Source of the DNA: UBA7803 sp963822255
GTDB lineage: Bacteria > Pseudomonadota > Gammaproteobacteria > Pseudomonadales > Azotimanducaceae
DNA: 64,000 bases
Direction of reading: 5' to 3'
NCBI GenBank assembly: GCA_963822255.1
Contig: CAWGGV010000009.1
Coordinates: forward strand, 372,001-436,000
Shown one piece after another: positions 52,531-61,534 of this stretch (positions are counted from its first letter, which is position 1; every line of letters begins with the position of its first letter). A program made the translations under genes and the position numbers. The notes beneath the pieces are model-generated. The model was not told the origin of the DNA. It worked only from the letters and a program-made list of their open reading frames with translations, and did no database searches.

Positions 52531-54525
52531 ATGGCCGCCGGTTTTCGTTACTCCGCCTTCATCAGCTACAGCCATGCGGAGCGACGCTGGGCCAACTGGC
52601 TGCATCGCGCTCTGGAAACCTACCGGATTCCACGCCGCGTACGCGGCGCCTCCGGCGCAAAGCGGATTGCCCCGGTCTTCAAGGACCGTGAAGAGCTGGC
52701 CACGCAGACGAGCCTCAGCGACGCCATCGAGAATGGGCTGGCGCAGTCGAGCTCGCTGCTGGTGGTCTGCTCGCCGGCCGCCGCCCGATCGCGCTGGGTG
52801 AACGAGGAGGTCCGGCGCTTCCGTCAGCTCGGTCGCGGTGACCGAATATTCTGCCTGATCGTCGCCGGCGACCCGGCAGCGGCACCGGGGTCTACCGGCG
52901 ACTGCTTCGTCCCGGCGCTTCGCGAAGGGCCCGAGGGCCGCGAGGTCGAGCCGCTCGCCGCGGACGTGCGGCCGGGCGCCGACGGCCGCCGCGCGGCGTT
53001 GTTGAAGCTGGTGGCGGCCATTCTCGCCCTGCCGCTGGACGATCTTCGGCAGCGGGACCTGCAGCGGCGCAACCAGCGGCTGGTCGTCGTCACCACGCTG
53101 TCTCTCGTGGGCATCGTTGGCGCCACCGCACTGGCGACGCTCACGCTGGTCGCTCGGGCGGACGCCGTGCGGCAACGGGAGATCGCACAGCGCGAGGCGC
53201 TCACCGCCAATCGGACGACGGAGTTTCTGGTGGATCTGTTCTCGGTGGTGGACCCTGGCGAGTCCCGGGGTCGGAGTGTCACCGCCTACGAGATCCTCGA
53301 GGCCGGGCGCCGCAACATTCCGCTGCGTCTGGCTGACCAGCCCCAGGTCCGGGACCGGCTGCTCACCACCATGGGACGTGTTTATACGGGTCTCGGACTC
53401 TACCCGACGGCCATCGAGCTGCTGAACGCGCCGACCGCGTCGAGCGGATCGCTCGAGCGCCTGGTAGCGCTTGGCCAGGCGCAGTATCTCGCCGGCGACT
53501 ATCGGCGCGCTGACACCACATTTCGTGCGGCGGTCGGCGAGGTGCGAACCGCGCAGCACGCGGGCATGCCCTGGCAGTCGGTGTATTCGGATGCGCTCGG
53601 GGGGCTCGCCGCGGTCTGCGTCGAGCTGGACCGTCTCGACGAGGCAGAAGCGCTGCTCGACGAGGCGCTCGATCATGACCGCACCGGCCCGGCTGGGCCG
53701 GCGCGCGATGAGCAGGTGGCCAAGACGCTGGCGGGCCTGGGCCAGGTGCATCTTGCACAGGGCGATCTGGCGCGCGCTGCCGACCGCTTCCGCGCCGCCC
53801 ACACGCTTTACGTGGCGAGCCTCGGCGCTGGCCATCCGCGAACCGTGGAAACCCTCGTCAATCTCGGCGCGGTGCTCTACCTCGCCGAGGACCTGGACGG
53901 GGCGCTGGCGCAATGGGAAGGCGCCCTTCCGGCCATGCGCACGATCTACGGTAATGGTCATCCGGAGACGGCATCCCTGCTCAACAACATCGGACGCATT
54001 TACCTGCAGAAGTCCAATCTCGCCCGGGCGCAGGAGCTGCTGGGCGAGTCGGTGGCAATCGATCGCAGCCTCGGCCGCGAGCGCCACGACGACCTGGTCT
54101 ACTCACTGAACAGCCTGGGCATGACGAAAGCCGAGCTCGGCCAACGCGACGCCGCGTCCGACTTGTACGACCAGGCGTTGGACCTGGCGCGGCAGACCCA
54201 TCACCGCATGCTCGGCGAGATTCTGATGAACCGCGCGGACCTGATGTGCCGCTTCCGGCCCGCGCCGGGCGCGCTCGAGGAGATCACCCATGCCCGCGAG
54301 GCGATGACGGTGGAGTACGGCGAGCACTCCTGGCACCTCGATCTGCTGGACAACGTGCTCGGTGGCTGTCTCGCGAAGCTCGGCCGGCAGGACGAGGCCC
54401 GCGACCTGCTTGCGCGCAGCGGCAGACGGATCGAGGAGCGCTGGGGCCCCACCAGCCTTTACGGCAAATCGGCTGAGCGCCGCCTCGCGACCCTCGCTGG
54501 GAGCCCTCCCGGGGCCGGAGGATGA
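52531..54525 (+). CDS. TIR-domain, single-pass membrane, TPR protein
   Basis: A 664-residue protein. Residues about 5-130 are a TIR domain (YSAFISYSHAERRWANWLHRAL, FKDREELATQTSLSDAIENGL, SLLVVCSPAAARSRWVNEEVRRF). The WVNEE step aligns with the WxxxE position of the catalytic Glu of NAD-cleaving TIRs such as SARM1; here it is Glu93. A hydrophobic segment (about 185-207, LVVVTTLSLVGIVGATALATLTLVA) would place TIR in the cytoplasm and the rest outside, or anchor it to the membrane. Residues about 240-660 are kinesin-light-chain-like TPRs (for example GHPRTVETLVNLGAVLYLAEDLDGAL). Possibly a signalling or defence NADase; no effector or cyclase gene lies beside it. Confidence 0.9.
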   Translation: MAAGFRYSAFISYSHAERRWANWLHRALETYRIPRRVRGASGAKRIAPVFKDREELATQTSLSDAIENGLAQSSSLLVVCSPAAARSRWVNEEVRRFRQLGRGDRIFCLIVAGDPAAAPGSTGDCFVPALREGPEGREVEPLAADVRPGADGRRAALLKLVAAILALPLDDLRQRDLQRRNQRLVVVTTLSLVGIVGATALATLTLVARADAVRQREIAQREALTANRTTEFLVDLFSVVDPGESRGRSVTAYEILEAGRRNIPLRLADQPQVRDRLLTTMGRVYTGLGLYPTAIELLNAPTASSGSLERLVALGQAQYLAGDYRRADTTFRAAVGEVRTAQHAGMPWQSVYSDALGGLAAVCVELDRLDEAEALLDEALDHDRTGPAGPARDEQVAKTLAGLGQVHLAQGDLARAADRFRAAHTLYVASLGAGHPRTVETLVNLGAVLYLAEDLDGALAQWEGALPAMRTIYGNGHPETASLLNNIGRIYLQKSNLARAQELLGESVAIDRSLGRERHDDLVYSLNSLGMTKAELGQRDAASDLYDQALDLARQTHHRMLGEILMNRADLMCRFRPAPGALEEITHAREAMTVEYGEHSWHLDLLDNVLGGCLAKLGRQDEARDLLARSGRRIEERWGPTSLYGKSAERRLATLAGSPPGAGG

Positions 54526-54629
54526 AGGCGCCCGGGTGAGTTTCGCATGCCGCGCTATTCGCAGCTCTCGCGATTGTGGTAGCGTGGCTGGAGAGTTGGT
54601 CGTCTTCCGTCCAAGCAGAGGGAAACGCC

Positions 54630-55394
54630 ATGGGCACGCACGCAGATGTCCGGCTACCAGGTTTCTTCCTGATCTGCCTTGCAGCACTCCTTCCCGCGGC
54701 CGCAGAGGCCCGAATCATCCGCATCGATCAGAGCCTGAACTGGGGCGACCCGGTCATCGTCAACGCCGAATCCGATGGCAGCGCGCTGGCACCACTCGGT
54801 TTCGCCGTCGACTTCGGCCAGGGACCCGTCAGCGCGCTGACGATTCACGAGAATGGGTTCGTGAGCTTTTCCGGCGGCAATTCCATCACCGCACTGGATG
54901 TCGATTTCGCCTCCGACGCGTCCGCCGAGGGTACCGAGTCCCCGGGTGCGGTGAGCTACAATCAGGGGCTGATTGATCCCAATGCGGAGTTTCAGCCGGG
55001 GGTGACCCCACCTGACGCGTTCCGCGTCCAGTGGGTAGACCAGGCTGCGTTCCAGGTCATGCAGATTCTGCTGATCAGCCTCGGGGGCGGTGACTTCGAC
55101 TTGGAAATCAATCACGGCTGCGACGGCCGTCCAAACTGCGACGGCGTCACGCCGGTGGGCAACGCCCTTACCGCCACGGGCTTCAAGCTGGGTGGGGCGA
55201 GCTTCAGCCGGCAGGGCCCGTTCACGTTGAACGACGACTTCACCTTCTCATTCCGCGATGGTCAGGTCACGGGCGTGCCGGAGCCGGCGGCGGCGCCGCT
55301 GTTGCTGGCGGGGCTGGCCCTGCTCGTTCTCTTCCGTTGGCGCTGGCGCGGCGGTCGTCGCCTGAGACCGGTCTGTAACGCGCTCGTCACGTAG
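54630..55394 (+). CDS. PEP-CTERM exported protein
   Basis: A 254-residue protein from ATG 54630: signal peptide (GFFLICLAALLPAAAEA), a beta-rich nidogen-like extracellular part (GFAVDFGQGPVSALTIHENGFVSFSGG), and a C-terminal PEP-CTERM tag VPEPAAAPLLLAGLALLVLFRWRWRGG (Val-Pro-Glu-Pro, hydrophobic span, basic end). Such proteins are processed by exosortase and end up in the outer envelope or matrix. No exosortase is in the window. It stands 104 bp after the TIR-TPR gene. Confidence 0.88.
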   Translation: MGTHADVRLPGFFLICLAALLPAAAEARIIRIDQSLNWGDPVIVNAESDGSALAPLGFAVDFGQGPVSALTIHENGFVSFSGGNSITALDVDFASDASAEGTESPGAVSYNQGLIDPNAEFQPGVTPPDAFRVQWVDQAAFQVMQILLISLGGGDFDLEINHGCDGRPNCDGVTPVGNALTATGFKLGGASFSRQGPFTLNDDFTFSFRDGQVTGVPEPAAAPLLLAGLALLVLFRWRWRGGRRLRPVCNALVT

Positions 55395-56330
55395 GTGTAG
55401 GAGCGCTCTCCCGAGCGCGATCGACGGAAGATCGCGACCAGGAGGTCGCTCCCACCATAGCCATACAGGCTTTCACCAGGTCCGGATTCGCGACGCGCGC
55501 CTTCACGTCGGCGAACTCCGGGCGGCTGAGCGCCTCGGTTTCGCCGAGGACGGCGAACAGCGCTTCCACCTGATGCTGGCGCAGCGCGGTGATCTGGATG
55601 TAGCCGTCGCGGGTGGGGAAGACGTCGGCGGTGGGCTGATCGGTGGGCGAGGCGTTGCCGCGCAGCCCGATCAGCTTGCCGGCGTTCAGGTAGCCGCTGA
55701 ACTGCGCCGCCTGGGCGACGATGGCGGTGTCGAGCATGGCGACGTCGATGGCCCTCGCCGGTGACGCGCTTTCGGTACAAGGCGGCGGCGATGGCGAACG
55801 CGGTGTTCAGCGCCGTGCACATGTCCACCGGCATGTAGCCGGTGCGCCGGCCCGGTCGCGGGATGACCGGTCTGAGACATCATGCCAGAGGCCGCCTGGA
55901 TGGCGCCGTCGTAGGCGGCGAGGCCGGCCTTGGGCCCGCGCTGCCCGTAACCGGACACTGAGCAGTAGATGAGATCCGGCTTGAGCTTCGACAGAGCGTC
56001 GTAGCCGAAACCGAGGCGGTCCATGGTGCCGGCGCGAAAGTTCTCCACCACCACGTCGGCGCTCTCAACCAGGCGCTCCACCACCGAGCGCGTCGCCGGC
56101 GCCTTCAAGTCGAGGGTGAGGCTTTTCTTGTTGACGTTGCAGGTCATGAACGCCGGCGACAGGCCGTCGTTCTTGTCGTCGTTCATGAGCCCGCGGGTCT
56201 GATCGCCGGTGCCGGGCTGCTCGACCTTGATCACCTCGGCGCCGAGCAGGGCGAGCTGCATGACGGCGAACGGCCCGGCGAGCAGCTGGGTGAAGTCGAC
56301 GATGCGCACGCCCGCGAACGCCTGGGTCAT
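55387..56330 (-). pseudogene. CaiB/BaiF CoA-transferase, frameshifted, 3' end replaced by a REPIN
   Basis: From ATG 56330: MTQAFAGVRIVDFTQLLAGPFAVMQLALLGAEVIKVEQPGTGDQTRG ... VVENFRAGTMDRLGFGYDALSKLKPDLIYCSVSGYG ... AYDGAIQAASGMMSQTG, then two frameshifts (near 55870 and 55760). The third frame holds MLDTAIVAQAAQFSGYLNAGKLIG and QITALRQHQVEALFAVLG. The last ~23 residues translate a REPIN, in place of the family's C-terminal half. The start overlaps the upstream MaoC-like gene by three bases (ATGA), showing an original operon. Inactive. Confidence 0.88.
55396..55455. repeat. REPIN: inverted REP pair
   Basis: TAGGAGCGCTCTCCCGAGCGCGATC at 55398-55422 faces GATCGCGACCAGGAGGTCGCTCCCAC (about 55430-55455), separated by seven bases. 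The right half equals the REP at 22272-22297. It sits between the convergent PEP-CTERM and CoA-transferase genes. Confidence 0.85.
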
Positions 56331-57169
56331 CGGCTGGCCTCGCCTTGGAGCGGGGCGAAGCCGTTGATGCGGGCCTCCGTCAGCACCTTGCCGTCCTTCA
56401 CGAGCGCCAGGGCGCGCCAGCCGTCGGCGCCGGCGTCGACCGCCACCGTGAAGGTGTCGTCCCAGAAGATGGGGCGGCGGAAGTAGATGTCGAGATCGAG
56501 GCGCTCCGGCGGGCGGTGCTGCCACAGGGCGGCGAGCAGGTAGTGCACGCCCATGCCGCCGCCGATGAGCGGGGCGCGAAAGCCCGCCCGGTTGGCGGCT
56601 TCCATCTCGTAGTGAATGCTGTTGCCCTCGCTGCTGTAGCCCTTGACGATCTCGGGCGTGAGGGTGTGGGTCGAGAGGGGCTCGAGGGCCTCGACGTCTT
56701 CGATCACGGGCGGCGGACGCTCGCCGGCGCCGCGGCTCCCGGCCTTGGCCGGATCCGGCTTCAAGGAGGTGCGCGAGGCGTCGATGACGCGGGCGCCGCT
56801 CTCGTCTTCGAACCAGATTTCGGTGTGGACTGTGCGGCCGCGCGGCACCGGGGTGACGCGGTCGATGACGCCCTGAACCCGGAGCGGCTCGCCGAGGCGC
56901 GCGGGACGATGCTGCACCAGACGCTGGAGCATGTTGACGTTGCCCTCGGCGGAGATGCCGTTGGCAATGCCGGCGCGGATGCCGAGGGCGATGAAGAAGG
57001 AGGGGTCGACGGTGTCGCCGAAGGTTTCGGGCGGCAGGCCGCAGAGAGTCAGCTTCTCGGCTTGCCGGTCCCGGGCCACGGAGATGACGGCGGGCTTGAA
57101 GGTGAAGCCTTCGCTGGGGTCGATCCACTCGGGCGGTGGTTGTGCGATGTCGATGTCTGGTGTCGCCAC
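56327..57169 (-). CDS. Two-domain MaoC / HTD2-like hydroxyacyl dehydratase
   Basis: A 280-residue protein from GTG 57169, chosen because GGGGAGA lies just before it; a further in-frame GTG is at 57226. Residues about 1-130 form an N-terminal hot-dog (PPPEWIDPSEGFTFKPAVISVARD, SFFIALGIRAGIANGISAEGN). Residues about 150-275 form the second, with the Asp/His-like block IVKGYSSEGNSIHYEMEAANRAGFRAPLIGGGMGVHYLLAALW. It resembles HTD2-type 3-hydroxyacyl-thioester dehydratases, but the usual Asp of the catalytic pair is Glu/Asn in this reading (SSEGNSIH). It was in an operon with the broken CoA-transferase downstream. Confidence 0.82.
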   Translation of the reverse strand: MATPDIDIAQPPPEWIDPSEGFTFKPAVISVARDRQAEKLTLCGLPPETFGDTVDPSFFIALGIRAGIANGISAEGNVNMLQRLVQHRPARLGEPLRVQGVIDRVTPVPRGRTVHTEIWFEDESGARVIDASRTSLKPDPAKAGSRGAGERPPPVIEDVEALEPLSTHTLTPEIVKGYSSEGNSIHYEMEAANRAGFRAPLIGGGMGVHYLLAALWQHRPPERLDLDIYFRRPIFWDDTFTVAVDAGADGWRALALVKDGKVLTEARINGFAPLQGEASR

Positions 57170-57301
57170 CCCGATTCTCCCCTCACCCAGTCGTGAGACG
57201 GGGCATGATGGCAGAACTCGGGTCACGGCGCAGCCGAGGCGATGGGCCTCGATGCCGGCTCCGGCGCTGTGACCGAACCCACCTCGGCTGGAAAGTGACG
57301 G

Positions 57302-58321
57302 CTACCCGAGCACCAGCTCGGCGAAGGTGCGCAGCTGCCCGACGTCACGTGTCGACACCAAAAGCGAGGTCACCGGACTGTCCCGCCACGCCGCCAGCCG
57401 ATCTTTGATCCGCTCCACCGGGCCCACCAGCGAGATCTCGTCGGCGAGCTCGGTCGGAACCGCCGCCGCGGCCTCGTCCTTTTTTCCCGCGAGATACAGG
57501 TCCTGGATCTTCGCCGCGGCCTCCGGAAACCCCATGCGCTGGATCAGCTCGTTGTGGAAGTTCCGCGACTTGGCGCCCATGCCGCCGATGTACAGCGCGA
57601 GGTTGTGCTTCAGCGGCGTCAGCGCCCGCTCGACATCGTCGTCGACGATCACCGACACGCCCTGCATGATCTCGAAGCCGGGCCTGGCGTCGGCGATCTG
57701 GTCGGCGTACACCTCCTGACGGTAGGGCGAGTAGTACAGCGGCAGCCAGCCGTCGGCGATCTCGGCCGTCATCGCCACGTTCTTCGGCCCCTCCGCGCCG
57801 AGGAAGATCGGCAGGTCCGGCCGCAGCGGGTGGGTGATGGACTTGAGCGGCTTGCCCAGACCCCACGATCCCTCGCCGGTGTAAGGCAACGGATAGTGCG
57901 CACCGTCGCTCGTCACCGGCGCCTCGCGGCGCAGCACCTGCCGGATGATCTCGACGTACTCGCGGGTGCGCGCCAGGGGTTTGCCGAAGGGCCGGCCGTA
58001 CCAACCCTCCACGACCTGCGGTCCGGATACGCCGAGGCCGAGGATCACCCGCCCCTTCGAGAGATGGTCGAGGGTCAGCGCGGCCATGGCGGTGGCGGTC
58101 GGCGCACGTGCCGAGAGCTGGGCGATGCCCGTGCCGAGGCGGATCCGTTCGGTGTGCGCGCCAATCCACGCGAGCGGCGTGAACACGTCCGAGCCCCACG
58201 CTTCGGCGGTGAAGACCGCGTCGTAGCCGAGGCGCTCCGCCTCCTGAACCATCGGTATCATGTTCGGGTCGGGCGCGGCACCCCAGTACCCGAGCTGCAG
58301 GCCGAGCTTCAGATCTCCCAT
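57302..58321 (-). CDS. LLM-class (luciferase-like, probably F420-dependent) oxidoreductase
   Basis: A 339-residue TIM-barrel flavin/deazaflavin enzyme: MGDLKLGLQLGYWGAAPDPNMIPMVQEAERLGYDAVFTAEAWG, then IRLGTGIAQLSARAPTATAMAALTLDHLSKGRVILGLGVSGPQVVEGWYG, typical of F420-dependent LLM oxidoreductases. Also LPIFLGAEGPKNVAMTAEIADGWLP. These reduce or oxidise diverse small substrates using F420 or FMN. F420 use is inferred from similarity only; no F420 biosynthesis gene is in the window. Intact, with good start context (GAGGAACGCG before ATG). Confidence 0.92.
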   Translation of the reverse strand: MGDLKLGLQLGYWGAAPDPNMIPMVQEAERLGYDAVFTAEAWGSDVFTPLAWIGAHTERIRLGTGIAQLSARAPTATAMAALTLDHLSKGRVILGLGVSGPQVVEGWYGRPFGKPLARTREYVEIIRQVLRREAPVTSDGAHYPLPYTGEGSWGLGKPLKSITHPLRPDLPIFLGAEGPKNVAMTAEIADGWLPLYYSPYRQEVYADQIADARPGFEIMQGVSVIVDDDVERALTPLKHNLALYIGGMGAKSRNFHNELIQRMGFPEAAAKIQDLYLAGKKDEAAAAVPTELADEISLVGPVERIKDRLAAWRDSPVTSLLVSTRDVGQLRTFAELVLG

Positions 58322-58439
58322 CGCGTTCCTCCTGAGGTTGTCGGGGTTCTACATCGCGTAGCTACGCCCACGTCCTGCATCTTAGTGAAATCCGCCAGAC
58401 CCTGAGCGGGTGATCTTGAGCCGGCACCAGTGTGGATGC

Positions 58440-58938
58440 TTAAATCCTTCTCCGATCGTGCTCGTGCACGGCGCCCTCGGGGATCTGAACACCTTCGCCC
58501 TCCTGGAAGCGCCCCTCGCCGAGCACCATACCGTGTGGGTCTATTCCCGCGGCAACCGCGGCGGCAGCGGCGACGGCCCGAGCTACGCCATCGAGCGCGA
58601 GGCAGACGACGTACTCGCAGTGCTGGACGCCGCCGGGGGAGACGCGCATCTCTTCGGGCACTCGTCCGGAGCTCGCGGCGCTGCGCAACGACGCGCCCGC
58701 CTTGTTGTCACGAACCGGGCTACCCGACGTTCCGCTGCTCTACCTCTACGGCGAGCTCACGGCGTCGACCGCGTATGCACCGATTTCGGAGGTGGCCGAA
58801 CGCTACCCGAAGGCCCGACTCCACTGCCTGGCCGGGCAGCGGCACCTGGCGCCCATGTTCGATCTGGCCACCTTCGTTGCGGCCATCGTCGAGTTCACGG
58901 CCGCCGTGGATGAGCGCGCCGCCGATTCTCGCGGCTGA
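58440..58938 (+). pseudogene. Alpha/beta-hydrolase gene with its centre deleted
   Basis: The first half reads NPSPIVLVHGALGDLNTFALLEAPLAEHHTVWVYSRGNRGGSGD ... AHLFGHSSGA, including the oxyanion HGA and nucleophile elbow GHSSG. The sequence then jumps, in another frame, to ELAALRNDAPALL, VPLLYLYGELTAST and the His-containing LHCLAGQRHLAPMFDLATFVAAI, stop at 58938. About 100 residues of cap and core are missing between. Both ends are preserved. Confidence 0.85.
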
Positions 58939-58960
58939 CGTCTCTGTAGCAGCGTCCTCG

Positions 58961-59446
58961 TCAACCGCGTCGCGCCGCTTCGATGGCAGCGATGTCGATC
59001 CTGTTCATCTGCATCATCGCATCGAACGCTCGTTTAGCGGCAGCGGGGTCGGGATCGGTGATCGCCTTCGTCAACGCGACCGGCGTGATCTGCCAGGACA
59101 AGCCCCATTTGTCCTTGCACCAGCCGCAGGCGCTTTCCTGGCCGCCGTTGCCGACAATGGCGTTCCAGTAGCGATCCGTTTCGGCCTGGTCAACCGTTGC
59201 GACCTGGAACGAAAACGCCTCGCTGTGCTGGAATGCCGGGCCGCCGTTGAGCCCGAGGCAGGGGATGCCCATCACCGTGAACTCGACGGTCAACACGTTG
59301 CCCTCCTTCCCGGCCGGGTAGTCGCCGGGTGCACGGTGCACGGCGTTGACGGACGAGTCGGGGAAGGTCTCGGCGTAAAATCGCGCCGCCGGCTCGGCGT
59401 CACCGTCGTACCAGAGGCAAATCGTGTTCTTGGCTGGTTCCGCCAT
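58961..59446 (-). CDS. PhnB/VOC-family protein (3-demethylubiquinone-methyltransferase-like fold)
   Basis: A 161-residue protein from ATG 59446, with AGGAG upstream: MAEPAKNTICLWYDGDAEPAARFYAETFPDSSVNAVHRAPGDY, VEFTVMGIPCLGLNGGPAFQHSEAFSFQV, then WGLSWQITPVALTKAITDPDPAAAKRAFDAMMQMNRIDIAAIEAA. This is the PhnB-like branch of VOC proteins often annotated as 3-demethylubiquinone-9 3-methyltransferase, although it is not a real methyltransferase. A truncated copy with its upstream region is at 12868-13110. Confidence 0.9.
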   Translation of the reverse strand: MAEPAKNTICLWYDGDAEPAARFYAETFPDSSVNAVHRAPGDYPAGKEGNVLTVEFTVMGIPCLGLNGGPAFQHSEAFSFQVATVDQAETDRYWNAIVGNGGQESACGWCKDKWGLSWQITPVALTKAITDPDPAAAKRAFDAMMQMNRIDIAAIEAARRG

Positions 59447-59651
59447 GTCTCTTCTCCTCGCTTTCTTCGCCGCGCCAGATTCCTTGTACAGCTGAGTCGA
59501 ACGGCATCCGGTGATTTCGACACGGGAGAGCCTGGCAGTGCGGCGGAAGGGCGATCTCCGTCTGGACGCGTGCGAAGCTGCCCAGCTGAACGCATGCGGA
59601 CGGCGCTCATCGGCAACCGCGTCATCTATCACTAGCTCTCGACGCGGGGCT

Positions 59652-60116
59652 TTACTGATAGCGTCGCTCTGCCCAGCCGGTTTCGTAGTACACGCTCATG
59701 CCGGGCGGGCCGACCTTCAGGTGCTTGATCTTCCACTCGCCGTCGACGCGCGCGTAGGTCTCGTGATAGCGCGCCGCCTGCCACTTGGCGGTGGGGGTAT
59801 CGCCGTGGAAGGTGAATGGTCCGAAGAAGTACCAGGTACCGGTGGCCGCGTCGCCCGTTACCTCGATTCGCGGGTTCATGGTCATGTGCTGGGTGAATCC
59901 CATCCGCTCACGAAAGCCCTCGAACAGCGAGCGAATCTCCGCCGATCCACGCGCGGTCCCGATGCCGCGGCCTTCCCACACCCCGTCGTCGGTGAAGATG
60001 GTGACGATGCGGTCGGGATCATGCCGATCGTCGCAGATCTCGCAGTAGAGCGCCTTCAGCTGCTTGATGGCCTCGATGTCCTCGAGACGCTGAATTCTCG
60101 ATTCCAGATCTTTCAT
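59652..60116 (-). CDS. SnoaL-like / NTF2-fold protein
   Basis: A 154-residue cone-fold protein from ATG 60116: MKDLESRIQRLEDIEAIKQLKALYCEICDDRHDPDRIVTIFTDDGVWEGRG, then RMGFTQHMTMNPRIEV and ARYHETYARVDGEWKIKHLKV. SnoaL_4 family members include steroid delta-isomerase-like and dehydratase-like enzymes as well as proteins without known activity. It follows the PhyH-family gene on the same strand with a 64-bp gap, so it may share its operon. Confidence 0.88.
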   Translation of the reverse strand: MKDLESRIQRLEDIEAIKQLKALYCEICDDRHDPDRIVTIFTDDGVWEGRGIGTARGSAEIRSLFEGFRERMGFTQHMTMNPRIEVTGDAATGTWYFFGPFTFHGDTPTAKWQAARYHETYARVDGEWKIKHLKVGPPGMSVYYETGWAERRYQ

Positions 60117-60180
60117 GTCGACCTCCTACCGGGCCCCTGGCGCGGGATAGCCTGTGCGATGTGGCGCGCCAGTCTGATCA

Positions 60181-61413
60181 TCAGGTCTGAGTGAAGCGCC
60201 CCGCATAGGCGAAGCGCCTGGCGTCGTGCCCCTGATAGCTGCTCTTGCCGAACGGGTCGTCCCGCCCCAGCAGGGTGCTGAACGCCGGCGGGTTGCGGGC
60301 GAAGAAGTCCTCGCCGACGGCGCTGAAATCGTCGAGCTGGCGCACGAACACGCGGTTGTAGGTGACGTGCATGGCGACCCGCGCCCCCGGCGCAGTGCGA
60401 TCGCCCTGCCAGTGCCAGATGCCGTGGCTGATCAACAGCGCCGAGCCTTTGGGCATGAGGATCGGCACGGCGCCGCTCAGGTCCTCGTCACGCCTCGGCG
60501 GACGGTGGTGGCGATGACTCCTCGGCAGTACCCAGGTCGGCCCCACGGCCTCACTGTCCCAGTCCTGCAACGCCCACACCGCCACCGCGATGAGGCCGAA
60601 CTCCGGGTACGGCGCCCGCACCAGCGGGTAGTCCGCGTGCAGGGGAATCGCGCCGGGCCCGGGATCTTTGCATGTGCCGGACATCGCGCCGAGGATCATG
60701 TTCTGGCCGACCGCGCTCTGCGCCAACGTGCACACGTGGCCGTGCTGCACCACTTCCTCGAACAGGCGATGGCGCATCATCAGGCCGTTGGTGGTGAGCG
60801 GATGGTGGCGCCGGACCTCCTCTGCCGTCAGCTCGCACAGCGCCTCCGCCATCCCGGGCGTGATCGCGTTCTCGATCACCCCATACCCCTGCTCGGCGAG
60901 CTGGCGGACGTGCCCGGTCAGGCCCATCTGCGCCACGCGGTGCTCGAAATGCGGATTCTCGATGGTTCGGGCCGCCATGTGGTCGTGCAGGTCGCCGAGC
61001 AGCTCCGTCAAATTCGGATCTTCAGGCAGCCCGCCGTCGAGGGTGATGGCGACAGGACCGAAGCGGTGGCGCAGCTCGCGCTCACCGCGCGCCACGGCTT
61101 CCGCGCCCGCCGCATGGACGAGCTGGGCGTAGCCGAGCGCCGCCTGGTACAGGCCGTCCACCCGGAGATCGGCCACCTCGAGCTCCCCGGCACCCGCTCG
61201 GACGCAGCCGCCAGCAATCACGAAGTGCCACGCGACCCGGTCGCGCGCGTCCGCCAGCGCCGGCGGCGCTTCGCGGAACGACTCGCACATCGAAAAGCGC
61301 GCGTGGCGCAGCCCCGGGCGCTTCGGCACCTCGGCCTCGAGAAACGCGGTCGCGGCCTCGATCCATTCGGCGGACAGGAACTCGCAGCGGCGATCGACGG
61401 GGGCAGGCAACAT
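60181..61413 (-). CDS. Two-part PhyH-family dioxygenase with an N-terminal domain
   Basis: A 410-residue protein from ATG 61413 with GAGAGG upstream. Residues about 1-150 are an N-terminal domain of the sterol-carrier-like kind (MLPAPVDRRCEFLSAEWIEAATAFLEAEV, VAWHFVIAGGCVRAGAGELEVADLRVDGLYQAALGYAQLVHAAG). Residues about 165-410 are a PhyH-type Fe(II)/2-oxoglutarate oxygenase: VRQLAEQGYGVIENAITPGMAEALCE, HADYPLVR (His-x-Asp), and LLISHGIWHWQGDRTAPGARVAMHVTYNR with the distal His and Arg. The pairing suggests a bulky lipid or steroid substrate bound by the N-domain (inference). Intact. Confidence 0.85.
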   Translation of the reverse strand: MLPAPVDRRCEFLSAEWIEAATAFLEAEVPKRPGLRHARFSMCESFREAPPALADARDRVAWHFVIAGGCVRAGAGELEVADLRVDGLYQAALGYAQLVHAAGAEAVARGERELRHRFGPVAITLDGGLPEDPNLTELLGDLHDHMAARTIENPHFEHRVAQMGLTGHVRQLAEQGYGVIENAITPGMAEALCELTAEEVRRHHPLTTNGLMMRHRLFEEVVQHGHVCTLAQSAVGQNMILGAMSGTCKDPGPGAIPLHADYPLVRAPYPEFGLIAVAVWALQDWDSEAVGPTWVLPRSHRHHRPPRRDEDLSGAVPILMPKGSALLISHGIWHWQGDRTAPGARVAMHVTYNRVFVRQLDDFSAVGEDFFARNPPAFSTLLGRDDPFGKSSYQGHDARRFAYAGRFTQT

Positions 61414-61534
61414 GGGGCGACCTCTCGAGCGGCTGACGGACACATCCGGTGCGGCGCCTCGCAGGCCCATTGCCCGCTGCGGTCCCGGCATGCATAGTCA
61501 ATATAACGCGTATCAACTTGTTCAGGGAGGGAGC

